Shown: positions 1 to 5,049 of the stretch, in pieces
How positions within the stretch are numbered: the first letter of the stretch is position 1
Layout of the letters: the number at the start of each line of letters is the position of its first letter
From: Clostridia bacterium
GTDB taxonomy: Bacteria; Bacillota_A; Clostridia; Christensenellales; Borkfalkiaceae
Direction: 5' to 3'
Length of the DNA stretch: 5,049 nucleotides
Assembly (NCBI GenBank): GCA_017399665.1
Contig: JAFQBR010000207.1
Location: 1 to 5,049 of the forward strand
The notes under the pieces: generated by a model
What the model saw: the letters and a program-made list of their open reading frames with translations, nothing else
Database searches by the model: none
What the model was told of the DNA's origin: nothing
Made by a program: the position numbers and the translations under genes

Positions 1-309
1 GCTCCCATTAACGTAAGTGAATACGGTGGAATTGCTATGAATATTAGCGAAGATAAAAACGACGTTAATACCGCTTGGGGATATGGCAACGGCGAAAATT
101 CTTCTGCAAAGCTTGTTGATAGAATTATTGAGCTTAATAATATTATTATGCAAAGCGAAAGAATATCTGGCCTTTGTTATACTCAACTTTACGACGTAAT
201 GCAAGAGCAAAACGGACTTTTAACTTACAGCCGTAAGTTTAAGTTAGATGAAGAAGATATTAAACGACTTAATAAAAACTTTAATCAAAAAGCAAAAATA
301 GAAGATTAA
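1..309 (+). CDS. Hypothetical protein, 3' part (left edge open)
   Basis: I do not recognise this protein and assign no function. The frame is open to the left edge, with 12 sense codons before the first ATG at 37. Those codons look like normal coding sequence for this genome, so the gene probably begins outside the window. The alternative is a complete 90-residue protein starting at ATG 37, which has a fair Shine-Dalgarno-like GGTGGA at 25-30, six bases upstream. Counting from ATG 37, residues 1-25 are polar and Gly/Asn-rich. The rest is a charged, probably helical region with heptad-like spacing (LVDRIIELNNII) ending in a Lys/Asp/Glu-rich tail. There is no signal peptide, membrane segment or cysteine cluster; a single Cys lies in GLCYTQ. 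The TAA stop is followed 22 bases later by an intrinsic terminator, so it is the last gene of its transcript. It lies outside the direct repeats that bracket the helicase gene. Confidence 0.6.
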   Translation, partial: APINVSEYGGIAMNISEDKNDVNTAWGYGNGENSSAKLVDRIIELNNIIMQSERISGLCYTQLYDVMQEQNGLLTYSRKFKLDEEDIKRLNKNFNQKAKIED

Positions 310-331
310 TAATTTGTTTAAAGCTTAAATC

Positions 332-367
332 AAAGCACCCTGTATCTGTTGGGGTGCTTTTTGTTTT
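332..367 (+). terminator. Intrinsic terminator of the left-hand gene
   Basis: AAAGCACCC (332-340) pairs perfectly with GGGTGCTTT (352-360) around an 11-base loop, and the 3' arm runs into a T-rich tail (TTTTTGTTTT, 358-367). It lies 22 bases after the stop codon at 307-309. It should separate the left gene from the helicase gene, which has its own promoter. Confidence 0.88.
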
Positions 368-410
368 GCGTACGTTAAGCTTATACTGCTAACAAGTAGT
401 AAAGTGCAGT

Positions 411-424
411 TAATCGACCTATAG
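411..424. repeat. Left copy of 14-bp direct repeat flanking the helicase gene
   Basis: TAATCGACCTATAG occurs here and again at 4019-4032 in the same orientation, 3608 bp apart, with exactly one gene between. Weaker similarity continues downstream: in both copies the 14-mer is followed by five mostly differing bases (only the second, G, is shared) and then CTTTTT. The left copy continues AGGGGCTTTTTT. Possible meanings are an attachment-site or target-site duplication at an element boundary, or two members of a dispersed intergenic repeat family. The repeat itself is certain; its role is inference. Confidence 0.7.
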
Positions 425-516
425 AGGGGCTTTTTTAATATTTTTTTATTAAAAATAATTAAAACAATAATAAAAAAGAGTAAAATTTTGACAAAAATTT
501 TTTAAAAAAGGTGAAA

Positions 517-524
517 AAGCGCTT
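517..524. promoter_or_regulatory. 8-bp palindrome beside the helicase promoter, possible operator
   Basis: AAGCGCTT is a perfect palindrome in an otherwise almost GC-free spacer. It overlaps the first two bases of the proposed -35 hexamer (523-528), where a bound repressor would block polymerase. No regulator gene is visible in the window and no second copy of the site is nearby, so a protein-binding role is only suggested by position. Confidence 0.25.
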
Positions 525-552
525 AACAAAAAGCATATAATTGTGGTATTAT
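523..552 (+). promoter_or_regulatory. Sigma-70/SigA-type promoter of the helicase gene
   Basis: The -35 is TTAACA (523-528, one mismatch to TTGACA) and the -10 is TATTAT (547-552, one mismatch to TATAAT), with an 18-bp spacer. An extended -10 TG dinucleotide sits at 544-545. Transcription would start near 558-560, leaving only about 12-14 bases before the ATG at 572. A TTGACA at 488-493 has no -10 at the right distance, and a TATAAT at 536-541 has no matching -35, so this pair is the best reading. Confidence 0.6.
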
Positions 553-571
553 ATTTAATAATACTTTTTTA

Positions 572-3500
572 ATGGCAAAAAATTTACTTGGTATGGAAAA
601 AGAAAAATTTCGTCAATGGGCTCAGTCACTTGGCTTAAAAACAGGTACTGAGCTTGAAAAAAGAATGGAATTTAAAAATGCTGAAATTCAGCAGACGGGT
701 ACGGAAAATGAAAGTACGTTACCCGATTTTGCCGTACAAGAAATGCAAAATGATTTCTTTTTACTGCCACAAAACTATACGAATAGATACAATCTTATAA
801 GGGGGGATTTCCCACCGATAGAAGTAAGCGAGGCGCTTAATATGTGCCTAGATAAATTTGGCGCGGTAGATATTGAATATATTGCCTCTCTTTCCTTACT
901 TTCTTTAAAAGACGTAATTTTATCGCTTGGCAGTAAGATTTATCGAGATCCCGATTTTGAGGGAGAATTGTTTTTTAAAGGTTGGATTTACGAAGAAGAA
1001 TATTTGTCTGGCAACCTCATGCGTAAATACAATAAACTTAAAGAAATTCCCGGTGTAAACAAAACTGTGTATGCTAAAAATATAAAGGCACTTGAAAACG
1101 TTTTACCTCCCAAGCCACAGTTTAGTGATTTATATCTTTGCTTGGGCGCGCCTTGGATTCCTGCAAAATATATAACCGATTTCGTTCAGTATTTATATAG
1201 GGTATCGGTAGTAAGGAATAAACGTATTTGCGAAGTGGTTTACCAGCGCGAGATTGCAAAATGGACGGTTGTTTTAAATGTAGACGTGCGCTCAACGGTG
1301 CTTGCAAGCAAAACGTACGGCACAGAACGTATGGATATGTTTAAAATCTTGGAAAAAACCCTTAACCACGAGCAAATAAGAATTGCAGATAACGAAGTAA
1401 GCGGTGAAAAGAAATCACGAAAGCTAAACCGCGAGCAAACAATGCTTGCTGAAGAAAAGCGCACAAGATTAAAAGAAGCTTTTGTGTCTTATCTTTCAAC
1501 CTTACCCCAAGAGCAAAAGCAAGAGCTTGTTGATATTTATTATAATAAGTACTGTACTTACATTCCGCGCAGATTTGACGGGCAAAGCTATACTTTTAAG
1601 GGAAACGTTAAAGGGGTAACCTTATACGATTACCAAAGAACGGCAGTGGTAAGAATAATGCGTTCTAAGTCTACTTTGCTTGCGCACGACGTTGGAGCAG
1701 GTAAGACTTATGCAATGATTGCAGCCGCCCACGAAATGTTTTTAAGAAGAAATAATTTTAAAAACATGATAGTTGTGCCAAATTCTATATTAGCGCAATG
1801 GGCAATAGATTATAAATTACTTTATCCAGACGCTAACGTTCTGGTCGTTGCGCCACAAGATTTTACGCCACAGCTAAAAGCGCAAACGCTTGTTAAAATG
1901 CGCGATGGAAATTATGAGAGTATTCTTATTTCTTACAGCACCTTTGAAATGATAGAAAGCGGATTTATTCAAGCAGAAAAGGATGCGAAAGACAAAGTAG
2001 AAATTATTGATAAGGCGCTTCAAAACAACATGCTTAAAAAGGTCAAAATAAGAAACAAGCTTAACGGCCTTTTACAAAAAGAAAAGTCAGATTTGTTAAC
2101 GACTATTCAAGAATACCATAAAAAGCAAAAGGAGCTTGAAAACACAGTTACCTTTGAAGACCTTTCAATTACGGCATTATTTATAGATGAAGCACATAAT
2201 TATAAGAATTTACCGCTTGAAAGTTCACTTGGTCAAATTAAGGGTATTAACGTTGAAGGGTCGCAAAAATGCGCAGACGTATACCTAAAAACGCGTACAA
2301 TTAGCGCAAAAGAGGGTGGTAGATTAATTTTTGCAACAGGCACGCCCGTTACTAATTCAGTTGCCGATATTTTTGTTATGCAAAAGTATCTTGCAAACGA
2401 TAATTTAATTTTTAGCGACGTAGACCACTTTGATAATTGGGCGGGAACTTTTGGCGAAGTTACACGCGGTTATGAAATTGACGTTGATACTGAAAATTAC
2501 AGAATAACCACCCGTTTTAATAAGTTTAATAACCTTTCTGAACTTTCTAAAATGATAAACTATTTTACCGATTTTCAAGTTGCCGATAAAGACGGCTTGC
2601 CAACGGTTGAAAGTATTAAAACGGTAGTTGTGCAAAAAACAGCCCTTCAAAAGCAGTTGCTTTCTGAAATTTCTGAAAGAGTTGATAAAATAAGGGCAGG
2701 CGAGGTTGAAAGAAAGGAAGATAACCTTTTAAAGGTTACAACAGACGGCAGAAAGCTAGCGCTAGATGCAAGGCTTGTTACTGAAGAGGAAGGGCATACC
2801 GGCAATAAAATTCAAGAGTGCGCCTTAAAGGTTGCAAGCGTATATTATAAAAACCCCGGAAAAACACAGCTTGTCTTTTGCGATATAGGTACGCCAAAGC
2901 AAGGTTACAACGTTTACGACCATTTAAAGAGTAAGCTTGTTGCCTTTGGAATTGGCGAAGAAGAGATAGGTTTTGTGCATGACGCAACAAGCGATCAAAA
3001 ACGTGCAAAATTATTTGAAAGTGTTAATAACGGTGCTATACGCGTACTTATTGGTTCAACGTTTAAGCTTGGAACGGGTGTTAACGTGCAGGAAAAACTA
3101 ATTGCAATTCACCATTTAGACGTACCTTGGCGACCTTCTGATATGGTTCAAAGAGAAGGTAGACTTGTAAGAAAGGGTAATACGAACGAAAAGGTTTTTA
3201 TTTACAGATACGTCACCGACGGAAGCTTTGACGCATATTCGTGGCAATTACTTGAAAACAAGCAACGCTTTATAACCGAGCTTTTAACAGGTACTGCAAA
3301 GGGAGCAGATGAACGCCGTCTTGACGATGCAGTTCTTTCTTATGCAGAAGTTAAGGCTTTAGCTATTGGTAATCCTCTTGTTAAAAGTAGGGTAGAAACT
3401 GTAAACGAAATTGCAAGGGTAAAAACACTTTATAACGAAGAGCAAAAAAGAATTTGCGAGGTTGAATACATTAAAAACACCTTGCCTAATAAGATTGCAG

Positions 3501-3955
3501 AGCTTAAGCTTAAGCTTAAAGAAATTAGACAGGATAGCAAGCTTGTGCAAGAGCTTCCTGAAGTACAAAACAAAATGGCGCTTGGCGAGTTAATTACAAA
3601 AACAGTAAACGAAAACGCCATGTCTACCAAGGAAATCTTTATTGCAAGCATCGGCGCGTTTAAAATCTTTTTACCTGCAAACTTTAACAAAATTCACCCA
3701 TACTTGGTTGTGCTTGGTCATTCGCGCTATACGGTAGACCTAAACACCTTTGGTATAGGCGCAGTTATAAAAATAGAAAACTTTTTGGCGTCGTTAGAAG
3801 AGCGCGCAAAGCTTGTTTACCGCAATTTAAGCGGATACGAAATGCAACTAAAGCAAGCGCAAAGTGCTATGGACGAAAGAGAAAAGTATCTTGAAAAGAT
3901 AAACGAATTAAACGAAAGGTTAAAAGAAATAGACAAACAAATAGGCATACAGTAG
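572..3955 (+). CDS. SNF2-like SF2 DNA helicase, orphan helicase half of mobile-element methylase-helicase family
   Basis: Predicted cytoplasmic ATP-dependent DNA translocase/helicase of 1127 residues. Visible motifs: YDYQRTAVVRIM before Walker A; GAGKT at 375-379; motif Ia around IVVPNSILAQW; DEAH at 539-542 within FIDEAHNYKNL; motif III TGTPVTNS at 589-596; motif IV TQLVFCD at 765-771; motif V GTGVNVQ at 834-840; motif VI VQREGRLVRKG at 859-869. All catalytic residues look intact. A charged, coiled-coil-like insert lies between Ia and II. From recalled family sequences, the flanks also match the giant methylase-helicases of conjugative elements and DarB-like phage proteins: VDIEYIASL (about 99-107), EEYLSGN, LGAPWIP near 195, EDNLLKVTTDGRKLALD, LSYAEVKAL...GNPL (about 919-936) and a coiled-coil C-terminus. 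Those relatives carry an N6-adenine methylase upstream; here no NPPY/DPPY-type motif exists, and the match begins within about 95 residues of the start. ATG 572 has no Shine-Dalgarno; ATG 593 is an alternative. Function (antirestriction, DNA processing) is inferred only. Confidence 0.9.
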   Translation: MAKNLLGMEKEKFRQWAQSLGLKTGTELEKRMEFKNAEIQQTGTENESTLPDFAVQEMQNDFFLLPQNYTNRYNLIRGDFPPIEVSEALNMCLDKFGAVDIEYIASLSLLSLKDVILSLGSKIYRDPDFEGELFFKGWIYEEEYLSGNLMRKYNKLKEIPGVNKTVYAKNIKALENVLPPKPQFSDLYLCLGAPWIPAKYITDFVQYLYRVSVVRNKRICEVVYQREIAKWTVVLNVDVRSTVLASKTYGTERMDMFKILEKTLNHEQIRIADNEVSGEKKSRKLNREQTMLAEEKRTRLKEAFVSYLSTLPQEQKQELVDIYYNKYCTYIPRRFDGQSYTFKGNVKGVTLYDYQRTAVVRIMRSKSTLLAHDVGAGKTYAMIAAAHEMFLRRNNFKNMIVVPNSILAQWAIDYKLLYPDANVLVVAPQDFTPQLKAQTLVKMRDGNYESILISYSTFEMIESGFIQAEKDAKDKVEIIDKALQNNMLKKVKIRNKLNGLLQKEKSDLLTTIQEYHKKQKELENTVTFEDLSITALFIDEAHNYKNLPLESSLGQIKGINVEGSQKCADVYLKTRTISAKEGGRLIFATGTPVTNSVADIFVMQKYLANDNLIFSDVDHFDNWAGTFGEVTRGYEIDVDTENYRITTRFNKFNNLSELSKMINYFTDFQVADKDGLPTVESIKTVVVQKTALQKQLLSEISERVDKIRAGEVERKEDNLLKVTTDGRKLALDARLVTEEEGHTGNKIQECALKVASVYYKNPGKTQLVFCDIGTPKQGYNVYDHLKSKLVAFGIGEEEIGFVHDATSDQKRAKLFESVNNGAIRVLIGSTFKLGTGVNVQEKLIAIHHLDVPWRPSDMVQREGRLVRKGNTNEKVFIYRYVTDGSFDAYSWQLLENKQRFITELLTGTAKGADERRLDDAVLSYAEVKALAIGNPLVKSRVETVNEIARVKTLYNEEQKRICEVEYIKNTLPNKIAELKLKLKEIRQDSKLVQELPEVQNKMALGELITKTVNENAMSTKEIFIASIGAFKIFLPANFNKIHPYLVVLGHSRYTVDLNTFGIGAVIKIENFLASLEERAKLVYRNLSGYEMQLKQAQSAMDEREKYLEKINELNERLKEIDKQIGIQ

Positions 3956-3968
3956 ATTGTATATAAAC

Positions 3969-4001
3969 AAAAAAGGAAGGGAAAAAGCCCTTCCTTTTTT
4001 T
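3969..4001. terminator. Bidirectional intrinsic terminator between helicase gene and veg
   Basis: GGAAGGG (3975-3981) pairs with CCCTTCC (3988-3994) around a six-base loop AAAAAG, and flanking A6 (3969-3974) pairs with T6 (3995-4000). Read rightward it ends in a run of seven T; read leftward it also ends in a T6 run. It can therefore stop the helicase transcript, whose stop codon is 13 bases upstream, and the converging veg transcript. Confidence 0.88.
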
Positions 4002-4018
4002 GTTTTTTAAATACTTAA

Positions 4019-4032
4019 TAATCGACCTATAG
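4019..4032. repeat. Right copy of 14-bp direct repeat flanking the helicase gene
   Basis: This is an exact copy of TAATCGACCTATAG from 411-424, placed 18 bases past the helicase terminator and about 40 bases before the veg stop codon. It is followed by CGCCACTTTTT, which keeps the CTTTTT seen at the same distance in the left copy. The last base of the repeat begins a GCGCC (4032-4036) that can pair with GGCGC at 4054-4058. The two copies would bound a 3.6-kb unit containing only the helicase gene and its control signals. Confidence 0.7.
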
Positions 4033-4072
4033 CGCCACTTTTTATTACTTTTAGGCGCAAAATATAACGTTT

Positions 4073-4339
4073 TTATGCGTTAGAAAGTGCTTCTTTTTTT
4101 AAGTTGCTTAATCTTACTTTTACGCCACCGCATAAAAGCTCAGAATAAGAAAAACTTGTTTTGCCTAAAAATTCCCCATGCGGTAAAATTGTAAAAAGAG
4201 CTGGGTAAACGCCAACAAGCCTGCCAGAATATCTTGCCACCTTATTTCTGCCAAGGTTAACAAGAACGTCTAAGTCCTTTCCCTTTAAAGCGGATATATA
4301 TTTTTTTGCATCTTCTAAACTTGGTGTTTTTTTAATCAT
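4073..4339 (-). CDS. veg: Veg family protein (DUF1021)
   Basis: This 88-residue protein matches the small cytoplasmic Veg family of Bacillota. The recognisable core is GKDLDVLVNLGRNKVARYSG (residues 20-39), followed by VYPALFTI and the family's SFSYSELL segment. It corresponds to the B. subtilis pattern of GKRLTLKANGGR..., SG, TYPSVFVI and SYSYxDxL. In B. subtilis, Veg is abundantly transcribed and stimulates biofilm formation by antagonising the SinR repressor; whether that applies here is unknown. Length and start agree with the family: about 19 residues precede the GK core, against 16 in B. subtilis, and an in-frame TAG two codons upstream of the ATG prevents extension. There is no Shine-Dalgarno sequence and I found no convincing promoter in the 4340-4490 spacer. 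It converges on the helicase gene and shares its terminator. It is separated from the upstream serS by a terminator and so should be transcribed independently. Confidence 0.85.
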   Translation of the reverse strand: MIKKTPSLEDAKKYISALKGKDLDVLVNLGRNKVARYSGRLVGVYPALFTILPHGEFLGKTSFSYSELLCGGVKVRLSNLKKEALSNA

Positions 4340-4490
4340 ACGCTAATTATTGCCACTTTTTTTGCAAATTATGCCTAGTCAAGTAAATAGAAAAAACAAA
4401 CTATTACGAAGTGTATAAAATTTATTTTAGTCTTTAACTAAAGTAATTTTTACCGCCTTAAAAAAATCAACCATTGTTTGTGATATAGCA

Positions 4491-4524
4491 AAAACAAAAA
4501 AGGCCTGATAACAATCAAGCCTTT
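4491..4524 (-). terminator. Intrinsic terminator of serS
   Basis: On the minus strand AAAGGC-T-TGAT (4524-4514) pairs with ATCA-G-GCCTTT (4509-4499) around a four-base loop, with one internal mismatch (4505/4518). A T-rich tail, TTTTTGTTTT, follows at 4500-4491. It begins 15 bases past the serS stop codon. Confidence 0.85.
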
Positions 4525-4539
4525 CGTTTTTTATAAAAA

Positions 4540-5049
4540 TTATAGTTTGATAACTGTTTGACCGCCCATAAAAGGTCTTAAAACTTCGGGAACAGTAACA
4601 GATCCGTCTGCGTTTTGGTATTGCTCAATAAGAGCGGGGAATACACGTGATGTTGCTAAGCCACTACCGTTAAGTGTGTGTAAAAATTCGGGCTTACCAG
4701 ATTTTGAATCACGGTATCTAGTGTTGTTTCTTCTTGCTTGGTAATCGTTAGCATTAGAAACAGAGCTTACTTCTTTGTAAATACCCATAGAAGGAATCCA
4801 AACTTCAATATCGTAAGTTCTTGCCATTGATGCAGAGCAGTCGCCAGCGGCAAGTTTGCTTAATCTAAAGTGTAAACCTAACTTATCCATAAGTGAACAA
4901 GCCTTGCCAACAAGTTCTTCAAAGGCTTTTGCAGAGTGGTCGGGATGAGCATATTGTACCATTTCGATTTTGTTGAATTGGTGGCCGCGGATCATACCTC
5001 TTTCTTCTGCGCGGTAGCTACCTGCTTCTTTACGGTAGCAAGGTGTATA
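4540..5049 (-). CDS. serS: Seryl-tRNA synthetase, C-terminal part (right edge open)
   Basis: This is the C-terminal 169 codons of the class II aminoacyl-tRNA synthetase that charges tRNA-Ser (and tRNA-Sec where present) with serine in the cytoplasm; the 5' part lies beyond the right edge. The fragment opens inside class II motif 2, as TPCYRKEAGSYRAEERG followed by MIRGHQFNKIEM, the SerRS form of the fRxE loop that contacts ATP and the acceptor stem. It continues with AAGDCSASMARTYDIEVW, then EVSSVSNANDYQARRNNTRY, the serine-pocket region. Motif 3 follows as HTLNGSGLATSR, with its invariant Arg, then the usual ending VPEVLRPFMGG. All expected landmarks are intact. The frame runs unbroken to 5049, so the internal ATG at 4995 is not the start. 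The TAA at 4542-4540 is followed by an intrinsic terminator. Start, promoter and any T-box leader lie outside the window. Confidence 0.97.
   Translation of the reverse strand, partial: YTPCYRKEAGSYRAEERGMIRGHQFNKIEMVQYAHPDHSAKAFEELVGKACSLMDKLGLHFRLSKLAAGDCSASMARTYDIEVWIPSMGIYKEVSSVSNANDYQARRNNTRYRDSKSGKPEFLHTLNGSGLATSRVFPALIEQYQNADGSVTVPEVLRPFMGGQTVIKL

Noticed and set aside
488..493. A perfect TTGACA hexamer as the helicase -35
   Set aside because: At 16-18 bases downstream there is only an A-rich GTGAAA stretch with no -10 resemblance. The TTAACA/TGgTATTAT pair further down is a better complete promoter.
511..540. A nine-codon frame starting GTG at 511 after an AAAAAAG run, a possible leader peptide
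   Set aside because: It lies upstream of the predicted transcription start of the helicase gene, is too short to score, and is no better than expected by chance in A-rich DNA.
801..806. G6 homopolymer inside the helicase gene as a phase-variation tract
   Set aside because: Six G is short for a slippage-driven contingency locus, the frame is intact, and no second tract is present.
3501..3518. Three tandem AGCTTA hexamers in the helicase gene
   Set aside because: They encode a repeating Leu-Lys stretch in a predicted coiled coil, which explains the pattern without a regulatory role.
1122..3690. Several minus-strand open frames of 61-86 codons inside the helicase gene
   Set aside because: They lie entirely antisense to a well-supported gene whose protein motifs are unmistakable, their translations resemble no family, and they have no ribosome-binding or promoter signals. 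They are shadows of the coding strand.
4368..4399. TTGACT (4382-4377) and CATAAT (4373-4368) on the minus strand as a veg promoter
   Set aside because: The two hexamers are only three bases apart, and neither has a good partner at 16-18 bases, so no promoter is called.
4426..4442. TTTAGT/ACTAAA inverted repeat between serS and veg
   Set aside because: It is a six-pair A/T-rich stem with a five-base loop, weak and without a T-run. Such stems are common by chance in this composition.

Overview
The window is low-GC, standard-code bacterial DNA. Two conserved chromosomal genes, a Veg-family gene and serS, point to a member of the Bacillota, probably Clostridia, because Veg is largely confined to that phylum. 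I cannot name a genus.

Layout, left to right. (1) Positions 1-309 hold the 3' part of a gene of unknown function on the plus strand, followed by an intrinsic terminator at 332-367. (2) Positions 368-571 are a very AT-rich spacer containing a 14-bp repeat (411-424), an 8-bp palindrome and a good extended -10 promoter that fires almost directly onto the next start codon. (3) Positions 572-3955 encode a 1127-residue SNF2-like superfamily 2 helicase. It is colinear with the helicase half of the giant methylase-helicase proteins carried by integrative conjugative elements, plasmids and phages (the DarB-like family), but it has no methyltransferase domain. (4) A strong hairpin at 3969-4001 can terminate both this gene and the converging veg gene, and just beyond it lies a second exact copy of the 14-bp repeat (4019-4032). 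(5) Positions 4073-4339 on the minus strand encode a Veg protein. (6) A terminator at 4491-4524 ends the minus-strand serS gene, whose C-terminal 169 codons run off the right edge (4540-5049).

The main point of interest is the 3.6-kb unit from 411 to 4032: one helicase gene with its own promoter and terminator, bracketed by direct repeats and set beside ordinary housekeeping genes. It has no integrase, transposase, relaxase or other transfer gene in view. It looks like a lone, possibly domesticated or passively mobile, derivative of a mobile-element helicase. The repeats are seen directly in the sequence; that they mark element boundaries is inference. The unit and its neighbours show no sign of a shared pathway, and veg and serS appear to be separate transcription units.
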